From: an uncultured Solobacterium sp.
GTDB lineage: Bacteria > Bacillota_I > Bacilli_A > Erysipelotrichales > Erysipelotrichaceae
Length of the DNA: 8,995 bases
Direction: 5' to 3'
Assembly: GCA_905194705.1 (NCBI GenBank)
Contig: CAJJTI010000073.1
Span: forward strand, 1 to 8,995
Position 1 is the first letter of the stretch. Each line of letters starts with the position of its first letter. The notes below the pieces were generated by a model, which was given only the letters and a program-made list of their open reading frames with translations, was not told the DNA's origin and did no database searches. The translations under genes were made by a program, and so were the position numbers. This document shows positions 1 to 5,457 of this stretch, piece after piece.

Positions 1-95
1 GCGGTATTATGCGCTGTTTTGAATTTAAGACTTATTTTTTACTGTAAAAGACCCGAGTCTTGCACCTGGTCGCATATTTACTACAGCGTATGCGG
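1..95. other. Non-coding stretch with competing inverted repeats
   Basis: No convincing gene lies here. Several complementary segments are visible. TATGCGCTG at 8-16 can pair with CAGCGTATG at 84-92 (9 pairs, two of them G-U). CGCATA at 71-76 can pair either with TATGCG at 89-94 or with TATGCG at 8-13. AAGAC at 48-52 pairs with GTCTT at 57-61 around a CCGA loop, and AAGACT at 27-32 can alternatively pair with AGTCTT at 56-61. These pairings exclude one another. The stretch could be the 3' end of an upstream transcript, a leader RNA, or an operator next to the nagB promoter. I do not recognise a known riboswitch or RNA family. The left edge of the window cuts the region. Confidence 0.3.
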
Positions 96-123
96 TTACA
101 ATTTTCTAAAATGGTGCTATGAT
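96..123 (+). promoter_or_regulatory. Promoter for nagB (extended -10)
   Basis: TTACAA at 96-101 serves as the -35 box. After a 16-bp spacer comes TATGAT at 118-123, preceded by TG at 115-116, which gives the extended -10 pattern TGnTATnAT. Transcription would start near 130, leaving a short leader before the GGAGGAG ribosome binding site at 147-153. An inverted repeat CGCATA/TATGCG (71-94) ends directly in front of the -35 box and could be an operator. Confidence 0.55.
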
Positions 124-157
124 TAATATGTAGAGTTTATCTAATTGGAGGAGAATA

Positions 158-883
158 ATGTTTACTACAATCGTATGCGAAAACTATGACGAAGTGTCAA
201 AGGAAGCTTTTAAAGTGATGAAAACTGTACTGGACAAAGGTAATCCAGTACTAGGACTTGCTACAGGTTCAAGCCCAGTTGGTCTTTATAAAGAAATGAT
301 TAGAGACCACAAAGAAAATGGAACATCTTATAAGAATATCTTAACTTGGAACTTAGATGAATATGTAGGAATCCCAAGAACACATGAACAAAGTTATTGG
401 ACATTTATGCATGAAAATCTATTCAACTTTATCGATATTCCTGAAGAAAATATTCATGTTCCTGTTGGTGAATCTGAAGATGAAGAAGCTGAATGTGTAA
501 AATATGAAGAATCAATGAAAGGTCATACAGTTGATATTCAAGTATTAGGCATTGGTTCAGATGGTCATATCGCTTTCAATGAACCAGGTACACCATTTGA
601 CAGTCTAACTCATTTAATGGATTTAACAGAACAAACTCGTAAAGATAATGCTCGTTTCTTTGATAACGACATCAATCAAGTACCAAAACGTTCAATTACA
701 ATGGGTTTAGCTTCAATTATGAGAGCTAAGAAGATTATCGTTATCGCTACTGGTGAAAATAAGGCAGAAGCTGTATATGGTATGTTAAAAGGACCAAAGA
801 CAACAGATTGCCCTGCAAGTATTTTACAAGATCACCCAGATGTAACTGTTTTACTTGATAAAGCAGCTGCGAGCAAATTATAA
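158..883 (+). CDS. nagB: Glucosamine-6-phosphate deaminase
   Basis: This cytoplasmic enzyme converts glucosamine-6-phosphate and water to fructose-6-phosphate and ammonia. That is the last step in feeding N-acetylglucosamine and glucosamine into glycolysis. The 241 residues match the short Gram-positive form of the family and lack the C-terminal extension of the longer enterobacterial enzyme. A phosphate-binding loop GLATGSSPVGLY lies at 33-44. The family motif NLDEY at 65-69 carries the catalytic Asp67. GIGSDGHIAFNEP at 131-143 carries Asp135, His137 and Glu142, matching the catalytic residues of characterised NagB proteins. The ATG follows GGAGGAG (147-153) by 4 bp, so the start is firm. 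It has its own promoter and may read on into trxA 50 bp downstream, since no strong terminator separates them. No nagA or nag regulator is visible, so the rest of the pathway must lie elsewhere. Confidence 0.96.
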   Translation: MFTTIVCENYDEVSKEAFKVMKTVLDKGNPVLGLATGSSPVGLYKEMIRDHKENGTSYKNILTWNLDEYVGIPRTHEQSYWTFMHENLFNFIDIPEENIHVPVGESEDEEAECVKYEESMKGHTVDIQVLGIGSDGHIAFNEPGTPFDSLTHLMDLTEQTRKDNARFFDNDINQVPKRSITMGLASIMRAKKIIVIATGENKAEAVYGMLKGPKTTDCPASILQDHPDVTVLLDKAAASKL

Positions 884-901
884 GACAAATTAAACAACTT
901 A

Positions 902-913
902 TGACATAATGTC
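902..913 (+). promoter_or_regulatory. Possible internal promoter and palindrome before trxA
   Basis: TG at 902-903 followed by CATAAT at 905-910 resembles an extended -10 element, with only a poor -35 (AAGACA, 882-887). The same bases form the short palindrome GACAT-A-ATGTC at 903-913. If active, it would give trxA its own transcript with a leader of about 17 nt. Evidence is weak. Confidence 0.25.
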
Positions 914-933
914 TTCACTAGGAGGATATTATT

Positions 934-1245
934 ATGAAAATTATCGAATCTAAAGAAGAATATAGCGAACTGTTAAATAATAACGAATTAGTATTTGTAG
1001 ATTTCTATGCTGACTGGTGTGGTCCATGCAAAATGGTAGGACCAGTAGTAGAAAAACTTGCTGATAAAAATACAGATGTTGCATTTGCTAAAGTAAATGT
1101 TGATCATTTACCTGAAGTTGCGGGAATGTATGGAATTATGTCTATTCCTACACTTATCGTTCTAAAAAAAGGAACTCCAGTCACAAAACAAATTGGTTTT
1201 GCAAGTGAAGCAGATCTTCAAAATTTAATAGATAAAGCTAAATAG
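934..1245 (+). CDS. trxA: Thioredoxin
   Basis: This is a small cytoplasmic dithiol-disulfide oxidoreductase that reduces protein disulfides and is recharged by thioredoxin reductase. Its 103 residues are typical of bacterial TrxA. The active site WCGPC sits at 28-32 in the context DFYADWCGPCK, with resolving and attacking cysteines 29 and 32. The cis-proline loop SIPT at 70-73 has the conserved Pro72, and a final Gly-containing strand follows (QIGFASEADL). There is no signal peptide, so it acts in the cytoplasm. The start is set by AGGAGG at 920-925, 8 bp before ATG. It lies 50 bp behind nagB in the same direction and ends in its own strong terminator (1276-1332). The context gives no specific partner; thioredoxin reductase is not in the window. 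The family is certain, but a bacterium may carry several thioredoxins and this need not be the main one. Confidence 0.95.
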   Translation: MKIIESKEEYSELLNNNELVFVDFYADWCGPCKMVGPVVEKLADKNTDVAFAKVNVDHLPEVAGMYGIMSIPTLIVLKKGTPVTKQIGFASEADLQNLIDKAK

Positions 1246-1275
1246 TTTTTAAGAATTTAGATCAGAATTAAGATT

Positions 1276-1332
1276 GCGGACATCACATCTTGGATATTTA
1301 TACTCAAGACGAATGTCCGCTTTTCTTTATTT
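1276..1332 (+). terminator. Rho-independent terminator of nagB-trxA
   Basis: The GC-rich arms GCGGACAT (1276-1283) and ATGTCCGC (1313-1320) are perfectly complementary and are followed by TTTTCTTTATTT. The 29-nt loop holds a second short stem, TCTTG (1288-1292) with CAAGA (1305-1309). The stem strength and T-rich tail directly after a stop codon support termination. Confidence 0.85.
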
Positions 1333-1354
1333 AAATTTAGGTGGTGGAAAAAGA

Positions 1355-1492
1355 ATGAAAAAGAAATTTTTGAAAGTAATTACTACAGTTGTGACAGTAA
1401 TTATAGCTGCATTTTTAGTTTTGGTTGGTTATCTTAAAGCTAAAATAGGCATTAATAGTATTAAATATAAAGGCTTGATAACTTGTATATAA
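1355..1492 (+). CDS. Possible small single-pass membrane peptide, 45 aa
   Basis: I do not recognise this gene. From ATG 1355 the frame gives 45 residues: a basic N-terminus (MKKKFLK), one hydrophobic stretch at about 8-27 rich in V, I, T and L, then a basic tail with YLKAK and IKYKG. AGGTGG at 1339-1344 lies 10 bp upstream and is a plausible ribosome binding site. The TAA stop at 1490-1492 lies inside the following terminator hairpin, so the last codons double as RNA structure. It could be a real small membrane protein, similar in general shape to type I toxin peptides. It could equally be the 5' remnant of a longer exported protein whose body was lost. It sits just behind the trxA terminator and has no clear promoter of its own. 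The upstream in-frame TTG at 1274 is rejected as a start because it precedes the trxA terminator stem. Confidence 0.4.
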   Translation: MKKKFLKVITTVVTVIIAAFLVLVGYLKAKIGINSIKYKGLITCI

Positions 1493-1511
1493 CAAGTATT
1501 GAGTCTTTTTT
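1471..1511 (+). terminator. Rho-independent terminator
   Basis: Inner arms ACTTGT (1481-1486) and ACAAGT (1492-1497) enclose a 5-nt loop. Outer arms AGGCTT (1471-1476) and GAGTCT (1501-1506) pair with two G-U pairs across a small internal bulge. A run of six T (1506-1511) follows at once. It overlaps the stop codon of the small frame at 1355-1492 and insulates the polyamine operon from upstream transcription. Confidence 0.8.
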
Positions 1512-1598
1512 ATATACGTCAAAAATGTTTCGATTTACTTATAATGATTAATTTGAGAGTAGATGCTAAAAAACAGAATTACGAAAAGTAACAAATTT

Positions 1599-1643
1599 AT
1601 ATGTTTTGTTTGAAATTAGTAAACAAATTGTTTAAAAACATAT
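1599..1643. promoter_or_regulatory. Nested inverted repeats, probable operator region
   Basis: ATATGTTTT (1599-1607) and AAAACATAT (1635-1643) are perfect 9-bp inverted arms. Inside them TTTGTTT (1605-1611) is complementary to AAACAAA (1621-1627), and AAACAA-A-TTGTTT (1621-1633) is itself a palindrome. The shared half-site is TTTGTTT(A/G) or its complement. The right outer arm touches the -35 box of the next promoter. The XRE-cupin regulator encoded just downstream is the obvious candidate to bind here (inference). Confidence 0.45.
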
Positions 1644-1670
1644 TGCGTTTTTGGCACAGCTATGTATAAT
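1643..1670 (+). promoter_or_regulatory. Promoter of the regulator-pot operon
   Basis: A consensus -10 TATAAT lies at 1665-1670. The best spaced -35 is TTGCGT at 1643-1648 (16-bp spacer), which matches only the TTG part of the consensus. Transcription would start near 1677, with a leader of about 55 nt before the regulator ATG at 1733. Palindromes flank the promoter on both sides, which suits repression. Confidence 0.55.
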
Positions 1671-1697
1671 CTTATTTGTGTTTCGTATTATATGATT

Positions 1698-1711
1698 ATT
1701 TGTTTACAAAT
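1698..1711. promoter_or_regulatory. Palindrome in the operon leader
   Basis: ATTTGT-TT-ACAAAT is a perfect 14-bp palindrome about 20 bp after the predicted transcription start. It contains the same TTTGTTTA half-site found three times upstream of the promoter (1605-1634), so it may be a further operator for the same regulator. It could also form a weak AT-rich hairpin in the leader RNA. Confidence 0.4.
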
Positions 1712-1732
1712 GCTAAACATGAAAGGTGTTTT

Positions 1733-2272
1733 ATGGATATTGGGAAAAGGATTAGACAGCTACGTATCAAGAATGATTTAACGCTTGAAGAATTAGCTTC
1801 ACGATGTGAATTAACTAAAGGTTATTTATCACAACTGGAAAGAAATCTAGCTTCACCATCAATCCAGACTCTTGAAGATATTACAGAAGCTTTAGGATAT
1901 ACAATGAGTTCCTTCTTTACTGAAGATAGGGAAGAAAAGATTGTATTTACAGCAGCAGATGAATTTGTAGATGAACAAGAAACACAGACGATTCACTGGA
2001 TTGTTCCAAATGCACAAAAAAATGAAATGGAGCCGATTATTTTAGAACTGAATGCACATGCGTGTTCTAAGGTGATTGAACCACATGATGGTGAAGAAAT
2101 AGGGTATGTACTAAATGGAAAAATCTATGTACATGTAGATGGCTCTAATAAAGGTATTCTAGTAAAAAAAGGCGAAACATTTTATTTGCATGGTACAAGG
2201 GCGCATCATCTTGAAAACAAGAGTGAGAAAAAAGCTGTTGTTTTGTGGATTAGCACGCCACCGATTTTTTAA
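1733..2272 (+). CDS. XRE-family regulator with C-terminal cupin domain (PuuR-like)
   Basis: This is a 179-residue DNA-binding protein, probably a metabolite-responsive regulator of the pot operon it heads. Residues 3-58 form an XRE-type helix-turn-helix: GKRIRQLRIK, then LTLEELASRCELTKGYLSQLER, with recognition helix around 28-37. The C-terminal part is a cupin-2 barrel including EPHDGEEIGYVLNGKI and the late motif YLHGTRAHHLENKS. This architecture is shared with PuuR and with regulators found beside potABCD in many Bacillota, where polyamines are the suspected signal. ATG 1733 is chosen over the in-frame TTG at 1676 because AAAGGTG (1722-1728) lies just upstream and the helix-turn-helix begins immediately after it. 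The gap to potA is 19 bp, so the two are cotranscribed. The polyamine ligand is inferred from context; the repeats at 1599-1643 and 1698-1711 are likely targets. Confidence 0.85.
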   Translation: MDIGKRIRQLRIKNDLTLEELASRCELTKGYLSQLERNLASPSIQTLEDITEALGYTMSSFFTEDREEKIVFTAADEFVDEQETQTIHWIVPNAQKNEMEPIILELNAHACSKVIEPHDGEEIGYVLNGKIYVHVDGSNKGILVKKGETFYLHGTRAHHLENKSEKKAVVLWISTPPIF

Positions 2273-2291
2273 TTGATAAAGGGGATAACAA

Positions 2292-3860
2292 ATGAAAAAG
2301 TTGATTCAAGTGAAAAATGTTGTAAAAACGTTTGACAAACAAGTTGTATTAAAAGGCATTTCATTAGATATTTATGAAAATGAATTTGTTACACTTCTAG
2401 GTCCTTCTGGATGTGGTAAGACTACATTATTAAGAATTATTGCAGGATTCTTGGAACCGAATGAAGGACATGTCATTATGGATGGCGAAGATATTGCTAA
2501 AGTTCCTGCATATAAAAGAGATGTAAATACAGTATTTCAGCATTATGCATTATTTCCACATTTAAATGTATATGAAAATATTGCGTTTGGTTTAAAGATA
2601 AAAAAACAACCTAAAGATATTATCGATCAAAAAGTTAGAAGAATGATTTCTCTTGTAGGTCTCGAAGGTTTTGAAAAAAGAGATGTTACAAAAATGTCGG
2701 GTGGTCAGCAACAACGTGTTGCGATTGCAAGAGCTCTAGTTAATGAACCTAAAGTTCTATTATTAGATGAATCTTTAAGTGCATTAGATAAAAATTTGAG
2801 AAAAGAAATGCAGCTTGAATTAAAACAAATTCAACAAGAAGTTGGTATTACATTTATTTTCGTTACGCATGATCAAGAAGAAGCTCTAACAATGAGTGAT
2901 AAGATTGTCATTATGAAAGATGGTGAAATCGAGCAAATTGGTACACCATTAGAAGTATATAATGAACCAATCAATGAATATTGTGCTCGCTTTATTGGTG
3001 ACTCAAATATTATTGATGGCATCATGAAGAAAGATAAACTTGTAAGTTTTGATGATGCAAATTATGTATGTGTAGATCAAGGCTTTAAAGAAAATGAACA
3101 TGTAGATATTGTAATTAGACCAGAAGATATTGATATTGTTCCTAGAAATAGAGGCTTATTAAATGGTGAAGTTAAATCTGTATTATTCAAGGGTGTTCAC
3201 TATACTGTTATTGTAGAAACAAGTTCTGGTACAAGTAAAACAGTAACAATGCACGTAACAAAAAATAGAGACGTTCATAACGAAAGTGCTCAAGAAAGTA
3301 TTTCTGCAAGTTCATTCTATATGGATTTAGAAGATGTAGACAGTTTAACAGACAGTGAAGTTATTACTCGTGCTAACGCACATGCATGGAATGATGAAGA
3401 TGAAGATATTTCTATCTCCAAGATTGAATACAATGTAGAAAAAGCAGTAGGTGTTTATGATTGCTCATTCTCTACATCTAATGGCACAGAAATTACTGTT
3501 AAGATTAATGTAATCAAGCCAGCAGTTATTGAAGATAAAGAAAATGAAGAAGGTATTCAGGCATTTGACTTCTTTAAGACAGTAGATGAAATTAATGAAA
3601 GTGTTGCTTTAGATACTGATTTAATCCGCTGGGCAGATGCTTATGCATGGAATACTGAAGATAATACACAAGTAGAAATCTGGGACGTTAAATATGACTT
3701 TGATGATGAAAATATTACTGAAGGTGATTATCAGGTTACTTTCTCTACACAAGGTCGTGAGTTCAAAGTAGAAACAACAGATCATATTACAGAAGGGGAA
3801 CGCATTGGTTTGAAGTGGAATCCAGAAGATATTCATATCATGCGTAAGATGGGCAACTAA
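2292..3860 (+). CDS. potA: Spermidine/putrescine ABC transporter ATPase with repeat insertion
   Basis: This cytoplasmic ATPase powers polyamine import through PotB-PotC. The nucleotide-binding domain is complete: Walker A GPSGCGKTT 37-45, Q-loop Gln83, signature MSGGQQQR 135-142, Walker B LLLDE 156-160, D-loop SLSALD 161-166 and H-loop His193. The wording DESLSALD is typical of PotA. A TOBE domain begins near 285 (GEVKSVLFKGVHYTV). At 522 residues the protein is about 150 longer than usual PotA (roughly 350-380). The extra length falls between the first TOBE strands and a normal PotA ending (GREFKVETT, then IGLKWNPEDIHIMRK). It is rich in Asp and Glu and holds two diverged copies of one unit (see the repeat entries). 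The frame is unbroken, so this is a genuine insertion and not a fusion artefact visible as a frameshift. The start follows AAAGGGG (2278-2284) by 7 bp. Confidence 0.93.
   Translation: MKKLIQVKNVVKTFDKQVVLKGISLDIYENEFVTLLGPSGCGKTTLLRIIAGFLEPNEGHVIMDGEDIAKVPAYKRDVNTVFQHYALFPHLNVYENIAFGLKIKKQPKDIIDQKVRRMISLVGLEGFEKRDVTKMSGGQQQRVAIARALVNEPKVLLLDESLSALDKNLRKEMQLELKQIQQEVGITFIFVTHDQEEALTMSDKIVIMKDGEIEQIGTPLEVYNEPINEYCARFIGDSNIIDGIMKKDKLVSFDDANYVCVDQGFKENEHVDIVIRPEDIDIVPRNRGLLNGEVKSVLFKGVHYTVIVETSSGTSKTVTMHVTKNRDVHNESAQESISASSFYMDLEDVDSLTDSEVITRANAHAWNDEDEDISISKIEYNVEKAVGVYDCSFSTSNGTEITVKINVIKPAVIEDKENEEGIQAFDFFKTVDEINESVALDTDLIRWADAYAWNTEDNTQVEIWDVKYDFDDENITEGDYQVTFSTQGREFKVETTDHITEGERIGLKWNPEDIHIMRKMGN
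3300..3515 (+). repeat. PotA internal repeat, copy 1
   Basis: This encodes residues 337-408 of PotA. Landmarks shared with copy 2 are an aromatic start (SSFYMDLEDVD), an (E/D)-hydrophobic-I stretch ending in ANAHAWN (361-367), an acidic run, KIEY (377-380), then GVYDCSFST (387-395) and G-T-E (398-400). The copies are similar at protein level, with many substitutions and a few gaps. I recognise no named domain family. Confidence 0.6.
3558..3779 (+). repeat. PotA internal repeat, copy 2
   Basis: This encodes residues 423-496 of PotA. Matching landmarks are FDFFKTVDEIN, ADAYAWN (448-454), an acidic run, DVKYD (465-469), then GDYQVTFST (478-486) and GREF (488-491). Spacing between equivalent residues of the two copies is 87-91. 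The last hairpin merges into the normal PotA C-terminus, so copy 2 may include the original second half of the TOBE domain. Confidence 0.6.
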
Positions 3861-3862
3861 AA

Positions 3863-4648
3863 ATGAAGGGTTTTAGCAAGATGGCATATCCTTACATTAT
3901 TTGGGCATTTGTTATGATTGTTGCCCCAATGATGTTAATTCTTCTATATGCATTTACAACAAAAGGAAATGATGTATTAACATTTCAATTCTCATTTGGT
4001 AATTTCTTAAGATTTTTCAGTGATGATGTTTTCCCTCAAGTATTATTACGCAGCTTGAAGATGGCATTTGTTACGACATTATTCTGTATTTTAATTGGTT
4101 ATCCATGTGCATACTTTATTGCCAAAATGAAACCAAACAGTCAAGGTGTAATGATTCTACTTATTACATTACCTATGTGGATTAACGTATTAGTTAGAAC
4201 TTATGCTTGGCGTGGGTTACTTGGGTATTTTGATTTAAGCAGTGAACTAAAAGTATATATTGGTATGGTTTATAACTTTTTACCATTTATGATTTTACAG
4301 ATTTATACAGCTATTTCTAAAATAGACCCAAACCTGCTTGTCGCTTCACATGATTTGGGTGCAAATGACAAACAAACATTTTTCCGTGTTACTTTACCAC
4401 TTTCTTTACCAGGTGTGGTAAGTGGAATTACACTTGTATTTTTACCTGCTGTAAGTAGCTTCTTTATTCCTAAGCTGTTAGGTGGAGGACAATACGTATT
4501 AATTGGTAACTTGATTGAAGATTACTTCATTCAAACAGGTGACTGGAACTTTGGTTCTGCAATCAGTTTAATCATGGCAATTATTATTCTAATTTCCATG
4601 GCTGTTATGAGAAGACTAGACCATTCTAGTGTGGAGGGAGAAGAATGA
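3863..4648 (+). CDS. potB: Spermidine/putrescine ABC transporter permease PotB
   Basis: This is one of the two membrane subunits forming the polyamine channel. The 261 residues show about six hydrophobic segments (roughly 10-30, 64-86, 96-115, 133-150, 184-206, 230-250). The cytoplasmic coupling loop that docks on PotA is at about 159-187, where VASHDLGANDKQTFFRVTLP fits the EAA---G---------LP pattern with the first residues altered (VASHD in place of an EAA-type start). AYAWRGLLG (114-121) is also typical of PotB. Only 2 bp separate it from potA, so translation is probably coupled. ATG 3863 has a weak ribosome binding site; an in-frame ATG at 3881 is preceded by AAGGG (3866-3870) and would remove six residues. 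The 3' end overlaps potC by 4 bp (ATGA). Confidence 0.92.
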   Translation: MKGFSKMAYPYIIWAFVMIVAPMMLILLYAFTTKGNDVLTFQFSFGNFLRFFSDDVFPQVLLRSLKMAFVTTLFCILIGYPCAYFIAKMKPNSQGVMILLITLPMWINVLVRTYAWRGLLGYFDLSSELKVYIGMVYNFLPFMILQIYTAISKIDPNLLVASHDLGANDKQTFFRVTLPLSLPGVVSGITLVFLPAVSSFFIPKLLGGGQYVLIGNLIEDYFIQTGDWNFGSAISLIMAIIILISMAVMRRLDHSSVEGEE

Positions 4649-5457
4649 TTGAAAAGAAATCTAAACCTCTAGAAAAAGTATATGTATTCTTAATACTTGC
4701 TTTCTTTTATATTCCTATTCTTTATGTAGTATTATTCAGCTTCAATGATTCAAAGTCATTAACTAAGTTTACTGGCTTTTCTACACAGTGGTATGAACGT
4801 ATGTTTGCTAACCGTACAATCATGGAAGCTATTGGATATACGGTTTTATGTGCTGTTATTGCAACAGTAGTTTCTACAATCGTTGGTACAATTACAGCTA
4901 TTGGCCTATCAAAGAGTAAAAAGATACTTCGTGAAGCAATTACACAGGTAAACAACTTGCCTATGTTAAATCCTGATATTGTTACAGCTATTGGCTTTAT
5001 GTTGCTATTTACTTCTTTAAAAATAGAAACAGGCTTTACAACAATGGTACTTGCTCATATAGCATTCTGTATTCCTTATGTTATTTTAAGTATTATGCCA
5101 AAGTTAAGAAGTCTAGATCCAAATATTGCAGAAGCTGCACTTGATTTAGGATGCACACCACTACAGGCACTATACAAAGTTATTCTTCCACAGATTAAAA
5201 CAAGTATTGTTTCAGGTGCTTTAGTAGCCTTTACGATGTCATTTGATGACTTTGTTATTTCTTTATTTACAACTGGACCTGGTGTAAATAATATTTCAAT
5301 TTATGTTTATTCAAACGTAAAGAGAATTAATCCTACAATTAATGCTTTAAGTGCTTTGATTGTATTTGTTATTACTATTGTATTAATTATTATTAATGTT
5401 GTTCCAATGATTAAAAATAGGAGAAAAGGTAATGAAAAAATGGTTAAAAATATCTAA
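4645..5457 (+). CDS. potC: Spermidine/putrescine ABC transporter permease PotC
   Basis: This is the second channel subunit, pairing with PotB. Its 270 residues contain about six membrane spans (near 12-33, 63-88, 105-125, 132-152, 190-210, 234-255). The EAA coupling loop is well preserved at 163-191: AEAALDLGCTPLQALYKVIL, then P, ending in SG. The PotC hallmark SFDDFVIS lies at 199-206, following the NNLPMLNPDIVTAIG region typical of the family. GGAGGGAG at 4633-4640, inside the end of potB, sets the ATG start, which overlaps the potB stop as ATGA. The basic tail (KNRRKGNEKMVKNI) overlaps potD by 26 bp and contains the ribosome binding site of potD, so the last codons serve both purposes. Nothing suggests loss of function. 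Confidence 0.93.
   Translation: MIEKKSKPLEKVYVFLILAFFYIPILYVVLFSFNDSKSLTKFTGFSTQWYERMFANRTIMEAIGYTVLCAVIATVVSTIVGTITAIGLSKSKKILREAITQVNNLPMLNPDIVTAIGFMLLFTSLKIETGFTTMVLAHIAFCIPYVILSIMPKLRSLDPNIAEAALDLGCTPLQALYKVILPQIKTSIVSGALVAFTMSFDDFVISLFTTGPGVNNISIYVYSNVKRINPTINALSALIVFVITIVLIIINVVPMIKNRRKGNEKMVKNI

Noticed and set aside
1..126. Plus-strand frame open from the window edge to TAA at 124-126, as a possible end of an upstream gene
   Set aside because: The 41 codons give an odd Cys- and Trp-rich peptide, and the frame runs through a good nagB promoter. Other frames also end early, so no tail can be assigned.
1274..1354. Longer N-terminus for the small membrane peptide from TTG 1274
   Set aside because: The start would lie inside the trxA terminator with no ribosome binding site. 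The ATG at 1355 has both a binding site and a signal-like N-terminus.
1676..1732. Longer N-terminus for the XRE-cupin regulator from TTG 1676
   Set aside because: It coincides with the predicted transcription start and adds 19 residues not expected before the helix-turn-helix. AAAGGTG precedes ATG 1733.
3621..3836. Minus-strand frame of 71 codons inside potA
   Set aside because: It lies opposite the acidic insertion of potA, has no ribosome binding site and no recognisable protein; it is a shadow frame.
4722..4955. Minus-strand frame of 77 codons inside potC
   Set aside because: It is antisense to a well-conserved permease coding region and shows no family features of its own.
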